A DNA stretch of 38,164 bases from JAZDMK01 sp043800975. GTDB taxonomy: Bacteria > Bacteroidota > Bacteroidia > Bacteroidales > JAHJDW01. The notes beneath the pieces are model-generated. The model was given only the letters and a program-made list of their open reading frames with translations, ran no database searches and was not told the origin of the DNA. Below, piece after piece: positions 27,101-33,143 of this stretch (positions within the stretch are counted from its first letter, which is position 1; each line of letters opens with the position of its first letter). The stretch lies in NCBI GenBank assembly GCA_043800975.1, contig JAZDMK010000134.1:1-38164 (forward strand), given 5' to 3'. The translations under genes were made by a program, and so were the position numbers.

Positions 27101-28034
27101 TATTGCTAAAGATGCCGGTGTTAGCCAAATTATTTTACCGGATACCGGACCAATTGTAACTGCCACCAATACTTCTGTAAAGGTTGTTGTCAGGAACTTT
27201 GGTACTGATACCATCCACTCCATGACGGTAGCATACAAGGTTGAAAACACGACTCCAACTACACAGGCATGGGCAGGCACACTGGTACCGGGCGATACGA
27301 TGCTCTTTTATTTCACACAGCCTTATCAATCTCCGGATCACAACTACAGATTCTGCTCATACACTATCCTAACCGGTGATACCTATCATACAAACGACTC
27401 TACCTGCCAGAACATCACTTATTCACCTTGTGCCATTGATGCCGGAATATCGGCGATTGTCGCTCCAGGTGCGCAGTCATACATAGGTTATCCGAATTAT
27501 GTGGAAGTTACGCTGAAGAACTTTGGCACCACACCCGTCACTTCAATGGACGTTGCTTACAAGGTTTCCACCAGCCCAGCTGTTGTTGAAACATGGACTG
27601 GTTCACTGGCAGCGGGAGCAACTGTTTCATACACCTTCACCACACCTTTCAACTCGCTTATTAATATGTATGAATTCTGCGCGTACACATCACTCTTAAA
27701 TGATGCTTACCGTGTTAATGATACGATTTGTAAGCAGGTTCAGGGAATTATTGGTATCGAGGAAATTTCAGGCAATGGCCTGATGCTTTTCCAGAATGTT
27801 CCCAATCCAGCAAACGGATCAACCCTTATTCCTTATGCATTACCCGAAAACGGCGAAGCCATTTTTGAAATCAGAAATGTGATTGGTGAAATAATGTATA
27901 CTGAAAAAGTAACTCAGAATGCAGGCAAACATTCGCTCGAAGTTAATCTCAGCGATTGGTCTTCGGGCTTATATTTCTACTCGCTTACCTTTGGCGGTAA
28001 TAAGCTTGTGAAAAAGCTTACCATTCAAAAGTAA
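21174..28034 (+). CDS. Giant multidomain cell-surface or secreted protein with T9SS C-terminal sorting domain
   Basis: 2286 residues from ATG 21174 (signal peptide about 1-22). Domains in order: a MAM/choice-of-anchor-like beta-sandwich (about 25-205); an Ig-like segment (about 210-310); a second beta domain (310-490); a CARDB-like repeat (about 493-602); a right-handed parallel beta-helix (about 603-1030); CARDB-like (about 1036-1142); an Ig-like segment; a lamin-tail domain (about 1212-1330); CARDB-like (about 1417-1525); a GEVED domain (about 1528-1688); CARDB-like (about 1692-1796); a second MAM-like domain (about 1802-1975); two more CARDB-like repeats (about 1980-2192); and a type A T9SS sorting domain (about 2195-2286, QNVPNPANGST ... 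GLYFYSL ... KKLTIQK). Likely an adhesin or matrix protein; no enzyme motif is seen. It is monocistronic with its own promoter and terminator. Confidence 0.9.
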   Translation: MKKISRFFLILAAMVTVGSIHAQTVVYHENFTVADSVVASGTPGWALSSRFYVSPSKSDSCRVSAGGNSILTTTTINTTGFGFVTLNFSHICKIEWADSAIIEVSNDNGVTWNRLKQANYLGSGNFGSLGNHFAATSYPIDWAASNNATQPLSTWWKNETFDITPYASNSAQVQIRFILKDALPANGHMTNYGWLVDDIIVNASPSELIPPVVTLIAPIVQDTIFNTGPFTIKADITDASGIDTAYIAYNVNYGPTQYVGMTLVSGNTYSGNIPSVTYNKHVDYYVHAIDNSPAANAANSVNKWFYTKMGPSVVQIGNGTLSQSFLPCYGYYDYGWGEQLYLQSEINTGGTIDSISFYVFNSIASSTPYVMPYQRVYMKHVPFSVFPDASMPDTTTMTRVFAGDVSWTGPGWFKIPCSSNSFTYDGASNLLIYWVNYDGVYSSGQPTFRYTATADNKGVYNYTDVSFPITSGTFTTSRPDIRIAFQPANLNEDAGVKQISSPSGTVLTGIPINVDLVIKNFGIDTLESVTVNWSIDGAIQTPYAWIGSMLQGVVSPTITVGTPSFVAGSHKIKAWTTIPNDSIDFNHYNDTASVTFYACDNILNGTYTVGGGGADYATINDAINAMLFCGINGPVVFDINTGSYNESFTIPAISGVSATNTITFQSLTGNANDVIIHDSSTSLADNYVMKLNGAKFIQWKNVTFQNKGAGFGRVADLSGSNKNIVFEGNKFIGVSTTSTSDYFSIIYNYTASVDSAITFRNNSFINGSYGFYFYGGSGISQDQTMTIDNNNFTNQYCNGMYLYYPKNTRIRGNVLTTSSSYTNFNGFNIQYASDSLFVQKNKLSCPVGFGIYLYYCTATAALRHHVSNNFISVAGSGSSSVYGISHYYSNYIDLFYNSIRITSSYTSAYGIYIPGGSNVRLYNNNVVNSGGGYAIYCSSSTYLGNSNYNNFYTSGATLGYCGTTCANLAAWKTASQKDTNSVSTNPLFVSNTDLHVMSGVLNGLGKPISFILTDIDNETRNLTTPDIGADEYTPSPWDASVAAIINPVSGCGLDTQYVQIQITNYGSNTITTLDATYVPDDGQPAITETVNATIAPMDTITYTFTTPILFGTTIDSSANIIAYTTLTGDAFAINDTAKITVESYRIADDPVVVSPVTIPYGTAATLNATSVDSLYWYGVATGGNSLGSGSSFTTPLLYGNAVYYVEARAPSANIKITEITQYSSGTGATSPYPAWFTTSDWDGIEISNMGSSVANLAGYAVNIEGSVTINYTIPAGVTLDPGQVMILTTYGVPTDDPTHNVYVMSTSAVNSSGNPNGYYIKDQTGIILDAVATDGWTFSVGSGVTALDWSGSMGGSSGLAGISRIASDNNNSSDWVLASSGSTQTIGALNPTLTTGISGNSGCPSNRVPVNVIISGAPACDMSAQAIYSPVSGIELTSAEIVKVKVRNYGTAAASNIPVNYQINGGTPVTEVIAGPINSQDTLIYTFSTTANLSAYTTFTIKAYTSPSCDLTHTNDTTIISITNSPLVYCTSIPSTTADEEIYSVTVNGETNAYNCTTIAPGPGSVLNCYSNFMTLPPLTTLNPGAAIPFTILEDECDGASYYSNGCAIWIDYNKDGDFTDAGEQVFVENTTTISPRTITGTFTVPLTAHVGVTAMRIIVAEGYSGTGLTPCMTYSYGETEDYLINIAPLIPNDAGIVQFIQPAGTLVTSGAAVPVEVVVKNFGSQPLTSCNIVYTVNGGTPVSQPWTGNLATAGKDTVLLVSFNAIDGNNLIKAYTVLAGDSSNMNDTSEFSVYAFPLFNISWTDNYDGNDYWYAPNTVWQRGTPNSSIINSAYSTPNAWKTILAGNYPNSTDAFLYSPKFNFQNIYNATLSFYQWYNTETNYDGGRVEYSINNGSTWLLLGNVGDPLGTNWYTSNYGGYPQWSGTNAGWVQSRYVLSAFNNSATPVQFRMRFKSNATTNLNGWAVDNFAITVAPIAKDAGVSQIILPDTGPIVTATNTSVKVVVRNFGTDTIHSMTVAYKVENTTPTTQAWAGTLVPGDTMLFYFTQPYQSPDHNYRFCSYTILTGDTYHTNDSTCQNITYSPCAIDAGISAIVAPGAQSYIGYPNYVEVTLKNFGTTPVTSMDVAYKVSTSPAVVETWTGSLAAGATVSYTFTTPFNSLINMYEFCAYTSLLNDAYRVNDTICKQVQGIIGIEEISGNGLMLFQNVPNPANGSTLIPYALPENGEAIFEIRNVIGEIMYTEKVTQNAGKHSLEVNLSDWSSGLYFYSLTFGGNKLVKKLTIQK

Positions 28035-28054
28035 GCACAATCAAATAGTAAAGA

Positions 28055-28094
28055 AAGGCTGCCATCCGCCACAGCGGAGGTGGCCTTTTTTTTT
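28055..28094 (+). terminator. Rho-independent terminator of the T9SS protein gene
   Basis: About 20 nt after the stop, a GC-rich stem (arms roughly 28055-28069 and 28074-28087, one bulged A and two G-U pairs, loop near CACA) is followed by nine T. This is the clearest terminator in the window. Confidence 0.85.
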
Positions 28095-28103
28095 ACATTT
28101 TGA

Positions 28104-28214
28104 ATTAACGATAAAGATTTTCGTTAATCTGATAGCGAAACATTTAAAATACCGTTCGGCGTAGTCCCTGTCTGGCTCGAAGAGACATGGTCCAGACTAC
28201 GTCGGCAACCGAAC
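28104..28214. repeat. Two hairpins at the start of the accessory region
   Basis: ATTAACGA (28104-28111) and TCGTTAAT (28121-28128) form a perfect 8-bp stem. A second, larger imperfect palindrome spans 28151-28214: GTTCGG (28154-28159) with CCGAAC (28209-28214), GTAGTC (28161-28166) with GACTAC (28195-28200), and an inner TGTCT/AGACA stem. No gene is seen from 28095 to 28271. These may be ends or regulatory structures of a decayed element. Confidence 0.5.
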
Positions 28215-28221
28215 TAAGTGA

Positions 28222-28540
28222 GTTCATGAACACATTTGAAATAATTTGATAAAGTGAATAATTCATAAGTTTTGTGCAATATCATTTCCGCGCTCCGCGC
28301 GTTTTTACAGCTATATTATCGTCCAACCAATAGCAAAACATATAGTGAAACGAGCCTTGAAAAAATATTCCATAAATATTTGGGAGAAGTGATAAAAAAT
28401 CATAATTTTACTTTGCATTGCCTGAGACACAGCTATGCCACACATCTTCTCGAGAACGGGACTGACCTGCGCTATATACAGGAATTGCTGGGACATAAGA
28501 GCAGCAAAACAACGGAAACCATAAAATGGTTCATGAACAC
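28222..28540. repeat. 12-bp direct repeats flanking the recombinase fragment
   Basis: GTTCATGAACAC occurs at 28222-28233 and again at 28529-28540. The first ten bases are themselves a palindrome. The copies enclose the recombinase remnant, and the second lies right where its homology stops. They could be a target or recombination site duplication, or chance. Confidence 0.4.
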
Positions 28541-28547
28541 CAAATAA
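28272..28547 (+). pseudogene. Tyrosine recombinase/integrase remnant (catalytic box II only)
   Basis: The 91 codons hold only the C-terminal core of a Xer-like tyrosine recombinase: HCLRH (catalytic H49, R52), ATHLLENGTDLRYIQELLGH (second His, H75) and KSSKTTE. The N-terminal SAM-like domain and the first catalytic Arg are absent. After TTE the frame reads TIKWFMNTK, so the expected IYTHV with the nucleophilic Tyr is missing. The fragment is thus cut at both ends and cannot be active. The homologous part is about 28330-28520. It lies immediately upstream of the gene-cassette array. Confidence 0.75.
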
Positions 28548-28640
28548 ATAATTTATTAGTGAATAAATTTACACGCATGTTTCAACTAAAAGTATTCATA
28601 AAATTAAAAGTCCTTTCGATGATCTTTAAAAACAGAATCG

Positions 28641-28717
28641 TATCTTTGTTAGACATGTATGACAAATGTCATACTAACCCACCTCAAATCGGGTGCAATA
28701 GTATGACGATATCATAC
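28641..28717 (+). promoter_or_regulatory. Promoter with two downstream palindromic operators
   Basis: TATCTTTG (28641-28648) fits the -7 consensus. Just after the expected transcription start lie two palindromes with the same half-site: GTATGACAAATGTCATAC (28657-28674) and GTATGACGATATCATAC (28701-28717). Their centres are about 43.5 bp apart, close to four helical turns, as expected for two dimers on one DNA face. They precede the first array gene at 28763 and lie just outside its proposed cassette boundary. No regulator gene is nearby. Confidence 0.5.
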
Positions 28718-28762
28718 CTATAAACGAATTATCGTCAACCCTATGAAAAAAAATCTGTATCA

Positions 28763-29617
28763 ATGATTACAAAAAAAACATTATTTAAATTCTTCATTTT
28801 TTTTATGTTTATTCAATCATTTTGCTATAATTTGAGAGCACAGGAAAAGACATCAACGGAATCCAAAAATAAAGAATTTCAATTTCGTATTACTTGGGTG
28901 GGAGCGGATTATTCATATTTTGATGATTTAATTAATGATAGAGTTACAAAAAAACATCTTTTCATGTACGATATACAAGAAGAATCGCACGAAAACGGGA
29001 GGGATGAATATTACAACAGCATTTATAGGTATTATAATCTTGGATTTGCGTTTTCAAAAACTCTTAATAATATAAATAAGTTTCAACTTTTTATGAGATG
29101 TAGATTTGACCATTTTTATTACAGTCATGAATCTGTTGATAACCATTATTATCACAATCCTGCAACAAACGATACTGCCTATCTTGATGTAAAAAGTGTT
29201 AGTCAATATTCAGTATCAACAAAAAGCTGGCAATTAACACCGGGCATTGGTATTATGCGTAAATTAAAATTTATGAATATACAAATTGGTGCAGAAGTTC
29301 CGTTATACCTGAGAGGGGTTGGTAAATCGCTCTTTGTGCAATTATGTGATGGGTATAATACTTTAACCGGTGATAGAGTTTCCGAATTGATATATGAGCC
29401 AGAATTATATCCGGGTGGCTATTTTGTTGGTCTTTCTTTGTTTGGTAATCTTTCAGCATCATTTAAAAGTTTTTCATTAGGAATTGAGCAATCAGTTGGT
29501 TTTGTTTTTATTAATACATTTTTAAAATCTCAAATTATTCAAACGCAAAACCATTTCAAATTTGCTTTACATTACCCTGCTCTCACATTTGCCTATAAAT
29601 TTGGGAGTGCAAAATGA
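28763..29617 (+). CDS. Predicted outer-membrane beta-barrel protein of unknown function
   Basis: 284 residues with a signal peptide (about 1-26, ending LRAQ) and alternating hydrophobic and aromatic strands typical of an outer-membrane barrel, ending in LTFAYKFGSAK. I recognise no named family. It is the first gene of the proposed cassette array and is preceded by a promoter with two palindromes. A seven-codon open frame from the ATG at 28743 ends in TGA overlapping this start (ATGA), which could couple translation. About 70 nt after the stop begins the first stem-forming site. Confidence 0.65.
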   Translation: MITKKTLFKFFIFFMFIQSFCYNLRAQEKTSTESKNKEFQFRITWVGADYSYFDDLINDRVTKKHLFMYDIQEESHENGRDEYYNSIYRYYNLGFAFSKTLNNINKFQLFMRCRFDHFYYSHESVDNHYYHNPATNDTAYLDVKSVSQYSVSTKSWQLTPGIGIMRKLKFMNIQIGAEVPLYLRGVGKSLFVQLCDGYNTLTGDRVSELIYEPELYPGGYFVGLSLFGNLSASFKSFSLGIEQSVGFVFINTFLKSQIIQTQNHFKFALHYPALTFAYKFGSAK

Positions 29618-29691
29618 TGCATTCAAATCATACGATAGAGAAATGAATAATAAAACATGCAAGAACGTATTCGGAAATACAGTAGGGCAGT

Positions 29692-29825
29692 CGATAACAG
29701 GCAATTGCTGTCAGTGGCGGGACTTGGCTCGTAGATAAGAAAGTAATGAAAAGAAATATTTGTAACTTCGTTGAAACATCAGAACAAAAAACCGCCACCG
29801 AACAGCAATCGCCGAATCGTTATCG
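29692..29825 (+). repeat. attC-like site 1 (between OMP gene and channel gene)
   Basis: Outer boxes CGATAAC (29692-29698) and GTTATCG (29819-29825) are perfectly complementary. Inside, the left arm 29700-29720 pairs with the right arm 29792-29814 through GGC, ATTGCTGT and GTGGCGG with short bulges; the loop is about 71 nt. Unequal arms with extrahelical bases are typical of attC sites. Confidence 0.6.
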
Positions 29826-29860
29826 AGCGGTACAGCTCGTATCAAAAGTAGTTGTAACTA

Positions 29861-29899
29861 CGTTCGCGCGCGTTTAACCTGAGTAACGCGTGCAAAGAA
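29861..29899 (+). repeat. 39-bp dispersed hairpin repeat, copy 1
   Basis: 36 of 39 bases match the copy at 30775-30813 in the same orientation. Each can form a 9-bp stem, GCGCGCGTT with AACGCGTGC (one G-U pair). The two copies bracket the K+ channel gene. Apart from this, site 1 and a -7 box, I see nothing in 29618-30037. Confidence 0.7.
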
Positions 29900-29973
29900 C
29901 ACTAATGAACCCTCTGCATTTTTTTAACATATACAGCTAACATCTGACATGAATGCTTATGAGTAAAAAACAT

Positions 29974-29981
29974 TATCTTTG
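29974..29981 (+). promoter_or_regulatory. -7 box of the channel gene
   Basis: TATCTTTG fits TAnnTTTG, 56 nt before the ATG at 30038. No TTTG -33 box is clear. The channel cassette thus seems to carry its own promoter, unlike the four genes after it. Confidence 0.45.
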
Positions 29982-30037
29982 AATTGTTATGCTTATAAAC
30001 TATTGAAGAATTTCATTTAATCTGAGAAAACTCAATT

Positions 30038-30706
30038 ATGAATAAACAGGATGAAAAATTAGGGCTACTCAATATTCTAAATGCTGTTCTATCATTATTT
30101 GTACTGGGAGCATTAGTTGCAGATACATTTTGGGTCCTTCCTGAAGAAGAATCAAAAATACTTTACATTCTCGACTCGCTGATTTGTATCTTTTTCCTTT
30201 TTGATTTTTTATATCTTTTAATAACTGCAAAAAACAAATGGGAATACATGAAATGGGGCTGGATTGATCTTTTATCTAGTATCCCTATGATTGCCACATT
30301 AAGAGCTGGCCGGATAATACGTTTAATACGCATCATAAGGATCATCCGGGCTTTCAAAAGCATCTATCATCTATACTATCATGTTTTTAAAAGCAAAGTC
30401 AAGGGAGCTTTTACAACAGTGATTGTTTTTTCAGTTCTAATGATCATCTTTGCTTCAATATCTATATTGGTAGTGGAAGAAGATCCCCAAAGCAATATCA
30501 AAACTGCAGGCGATGCTATCTGGTGGGTCTTTGCTACAATTACATCAGTTGGGTATGGGGATCATTATCCGATAACAGGTGAGGGCCGTGCTATTGGAAT
30601 TGTTCTTATGATTGTCGGAATGGGATTGTTTGGAACCATTACTGGTTACATTGCTTCATGGTTTGTTTCAGAAAAAGCGGTAGAGGAAAAAGAAGAAGCA
30701 AAATAA
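30038..30706 (+). CDS. Voltage-gated potassium channel subunit
   Basis: Inner-membrane K+ channel of 222 residues with the six-helix voltage-gated layout. S1-S3 lie in about residues 10-85. S4 has arginines at every third position (89, 92, 95, 98, 101, 104). S5 is about 122-147, a pore loop has the K+ filter TSVGYGD (169-175), and S6 is about 185-210, followed by a short charged tail. It would form a tetramer. No cytoplasmic ligand-binding domain (RCK or cNMP) is present, so gating is probably by voltage alone. It lies in the second proposed cassette, with 180-220 nt of non-coding DNA on its 5' side and a 39-bp repeat on each side. Confidence 0.92.
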   Translation: MNKQDEKLGLLNILNAVLSLFVLGALVADTFWVLPEEESKILYILDSLICIFFLFDFLYLLITAKNKWEYMKWGWIDLLSSIPMIATLRAGRIIRLIRIIRIIRAFKSIYHLYYHVFKSKVKGAFTTVIVFSVLMIIFASISILVVEEDPQSNIKTAGDAIWWVFATITSVGYGDHYPITGEGRAIGIVLMIVGMGLFGTITGYIASWFVSEKAVEEKEEAK

Positions 30707-30774
30707 GAAGTTGTTGCAGCAGATATTGAGAAATGCGCTGAGAAACTAAGCTGTCAAATTGACTAAAATTCCTG

Positions 30775-30813
30775 CGTTCGCGCGCGTTTAGCTTGCGTAA
30801 CGCGTGCAAAGAA
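30775..30813 (+). repeat. 39-bp dispersed hairpin repeat, copy 2
   Basis: Same orientation as the copy at 29861-29899, three differences in the centre (the loop), stem preserved. It lies about 70 nt after the channel stop. The differences falling in the loop suggest the stem is the part under constraint, though two copies are few to judge. Confidence 0.7.
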
Positions 30814-30876
30814 TACTTTGCCGCCAGCCCTACATGAAGAAATGTTGCACGGATTTCCGCCAAACGCGGCCCCTGT

Positions 30877-31013
30877 CCATAACATCCCGTCAGCCTCACC
30901 AAAATTAACTTGCACAACTGCTGATTTTCAACTAATATTGTATTTGTAAAAAAACGATAACAAATATTTACAAACGTTTTAAAAACGGACTGGCAGCAGT
31001 CTGCTAGTTGTAC
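30877..31013 (+). repeat. attC-like site 2 (between channel and zinc-ribbon genes), poorly folded
   Basis: Placed by CCATAAC (30877-30883), with C at position 11 counted from the AAC end, and GTTGTAC (31007-31013). The AAC-to-GTT distance is 129 bp, as in the other sites. The long stem is weak here. Smaller inverted repeats lie inside: TTTGTAAA/TTTACAAA near 30943-30974 and GACTG/CAGTC near 30988-31002. A CGATAAC at 30955 is an alternative left box. Between the 39-bp repeat and this site I see no gene. Confidence 0.4.
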
Positions 31014-31050
31014 ACTATTTTAAGAGAACGCTATTACATAACAATTAAAG

Positions 31051-31770
31051 ATGTTTAGACTATTTAAGAAAAAGAAAAAAATAGGATGTCCTGTTTGCTA
31101 TGACAGCAATACAATAGGATTTGGCACTGATTATTTAGAATCTAAATTTGATTCAAGAATTGAACAATCAGATAAAATAGGTGATGTCCAGACATACAGA
31201 TGTTCGCTTTGCAAATCGGAATTCTATAAAGAAGGCGACATATTTCAGAGATTTGCTAAAGGACAGATAAAAATATTAGAAGAGTTTGTTAACTTGGATT
31301 TAGAGCTCAATGAAAAACTAAAAGGGGATTTAGAAAAAGTCGGATTAACTTTCGACTGGAAAATGAATAGACAAGCTCCAAGCAAAGTCATACTAAAAAA
31401 TGGAGAAATATTTGACTTTGCGACTGTTCAGGTTTCTAGTAATCCGCCAATTGGATATTTTTATGACCATTTCGTAAGAATTGTATTCATCGACAATGTT
31501 GAATCTATCAAGCCAAGTGAGTTTGGATTATTGAAAGAGGTGAGAGAAAAGACAAAAGATGCGGAAGAAATGAGAATGGGATTTTATCCGACTGTTTTAA
31601 AAACAAAAGATGGCAAAAAGGTAGTTGTAAATGGACAATCTTTATTCTTTAAAACTGAAGAAATTAAAGGAGCTGACTTAGAACTTGCTAATGAATTTTG
31701 GAATCAAAGAGAAAAGTATATCTATGAAGACAAAATTGAAAACCAGATTTTAGTAATAGCGAAAAAATAA
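31051..31770 (+). CDS. Hypothetical cytoplasmic protein with an N-terminal zinc ribbon
   Basis: 239 residues, no signal peptide. Four cysteines in two CxxC pairs (C13/C16 in GCPVC and C51/C54 in CSLC) should bind a zinc ion; the rest is a mixed alpha/beta region with no motif I recognise and a charged C-terminus. The gene begins 44 nt after the GTT box and ends 12 nt before the AAC box of its proposed cassette, leaving almost no spare DNA. No -7 box is visible before it, so it may depend on upstream transcription. Confidence 0.7.
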   Translation: MFRLFKKKKKIGCPVCYDSNTIGFGTDYLESKFDSRIEQSDKIGDVQTYRCSLCKSEFYKEGDIFQRFAKGQIKILEEFVNLDLELNEKLKGDLEKVGLTFDWKMNRQAPSKVILKNGEIFDFATVQVSSNPPIGYFYDHFVRIVFIDNVESIKPSEFGLLKEVREKTKDAEEMRMGFYPTVLKTKDGKKVVVNGQSLFFKTEEIKGADLELANEFWNQREKYIYEDKIENQILVIAKK

Positions 31771-31775
31771 AAACA

Positions 31776-31797
31776 GTGTACAACAAACGCTATAGCC
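31776..31797 (+). repeat. Collapsed attC-like junction 3
   Basis: GTGTACAAC (31776-31784), four bases, then GCTATAGCC (31789-31797). The end box of the zinc-ribbon cassette is followed almost directly by the start box of the next one, without the stem arms seen at the other junctions. The expected GTT reads GCT. It looks like a site that lost its middle by deletion. Confidence 0.5.
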
Positions 31798-31833
31798 AAT
31801 GCTGCAAAGACATACAGCAACAAAAATAAAGAT

Positions 31834-33117
31834 ATGAAAAAACAATATTGGACTTCATTCCTGCTAAGAAATATTTTATTTATGACACTTGGAATGACTG
31901 TTTCTCTATATTCTAAAGGACAATCGTATTCTCAAATTATTTTTGACAAACAACAATCACAATATTTTGGCTCATACAATCTTATCACATTACATCAAGT
32001 TCTCTATTCTTTTGAGGATAAAAATATTCGAGACACACTTTTTGGAGAAAATAATTTTCTTAAAAAAACTGCCGGCTTTGGATACCGGATGACTAAGCTA
32101 TTATTATTAGATGGGCAAATTGATGGTTTTATTGCTTTGGCACAGCATGAAGTATTTGGTCATGGAGCTAGAGCACGCGAATTAGGATATAGTGATGTTT
32201 TATATAATATGCATTTACTGCCCCCATTTGGCGATGGAAGTGGGTTGACTCATTGGGGAGCAACATTGAAAACGGGCTATGATATGCCAACATCACAAGA
32301 AAACATTGCACTGCACATCGGAGGAGTTGATTGTGAAATGTTACTTGCTGATAATCTTACCAATCAAATGTTGTTAAATGACACTTTACATTATAGACAG
32401 GGGCTTTTTTATCTGTTTGCTCAAAACAATTTATTACTCTACTTATGGGGAACACGATATACAAAACCGTCAAATATCAAACAAGGAAATGATATGGTTT
32501 CCTATGTAAATGATTTAAATAATTTGTATTCTAATTCATTAAACAATGATTACGATGTTAATAAACTTTCTATTCAAAGCTTAATTTCTTTCGCAAATCC
32601 ATTTCAAATTTACTCTGCATTTTCAATTTTATATGCGTATGGAATCAAAGGAAAAAAACAACTTAAAATGCCTATGATTAAATTTGGCAGTTTGCGTTAT
32701 CTGCCAGCATTTAATTATTCACTTACTCCTTTTGGTAGCCAATATCACTTTGTTAATTATATACGATATAAAAATGCCTTGCTTAGCGGTGATTTTAATA
32801 TAGGGGATAACACGTTCAATAATTTTTACGGTTTTTCGATTAAAGGTTTTAACATCGTAAATAAAAAAAGAATTGCCATAAACTTTCATCTTGATGTATG
32901 GAGCCAACCCGACCTTGAACTTGAAAAATATTCTACGCCAAGCACTATTAACAAAATTGGCGAAGCATTTAAAATTGATTTAACACTAAGACCATTTGAG
33001 CGAAAAAACAAAATGGGATTATTTTTACAAACAGGGTATAAGACCAAGGGGTACCTTATGGGTGAACCATTAGCAGAAAGTTTAATTCTCCGTTATGGAC
33101 TTAGTTTACATTTATAA
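31834..33117 (+). CDS. Uncharacterised exported protein with an HEVFGH motif
   Basis: 427 residues with an N-terminal hydrophobic signal region (about 10-30) and many short aromatic strands in the C-terminal half, ending in LILRYGLSLHL, as in outer-membrane barrels. The segment LAQHEVFGHGARARELG holds H105, E106 and H110. The spacing is HExxxH, not the HExxH of zincin metallopeptidases, so a metal site is possible but the peptidase family is not supported. I do not recognise the family. It occupies the third gapped-box cassette; no -7 box is seen before it. Confidence 0.65.
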   Translation: MKKQYWTSFLLRNILFMTLGMTVSLYSKGQSYSQIIFDKQQSQYFGSYNLITLHQVLYSFEDKNIRDTLFGENNFLKKTAGFGYRMTKLLLLDGQIDGFIALAQHEVFGHGARARELGYSDVLYNMHLLPPFGDGSGLTHWGATLKTGYDMPTSQENIALHIGGVDCEMLLADNLTNQMLLNDTLHYRQGLFYLFAQNNLLLYLWGTRYTKPSNIKQGNDMVSYVNDLNNLYSNSLNNDYDVNKLSIQSLISFANPFQIYSAFSILYAYGIKGKKQLKMPMIKFGSLRYLPAFNYSLTPFGSQYHFVNYIRYKNALLSGDFNIGDNTFNNFYGFSIKGFNIVNKKRIAINFHLDVWSQPDLELEKYSTPSTINKIGEAFKIDLTLRPFERKNKMGLFLQTGYKTKGYLMGEPLAESLILRYGLSLHL

Positions 33118-33143
33118 AAGGTTTAACGGGACAAGTAAGCACT

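Noticed and set aside
28154..28214. Palindrome GTTCGG...CCGAAC as an attC site
   Set aside because: The boxes are in the opposite order (GTT first, AAC last) and only about 60 bp apart, unlike the AAC...GTT junctions of the array.
28526..28723. Small open frame after the recombinase remnant
   Set aside because: No recognisable domain, runs through the promoter and palindromes upstream of the next gene.
28743..28766. Seven-codon leader ORF overlapping the next start
   Set aside because: The ATGA overlap is noted, but such a short frame gives no evidence of attenuation; kept only as a remark on the gene at 28763.
30955..30961. CGATAAC as the right end of the channel cassette
   Set aside because: It inverts the GTTATCG at 29819 perfectly over 7 bases but lies only about 50 bp from the next GTT and lacks C at position 11. 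CCATAAC at 30877 gives the usual 129-bp span, so it was preferred, with low confidence.
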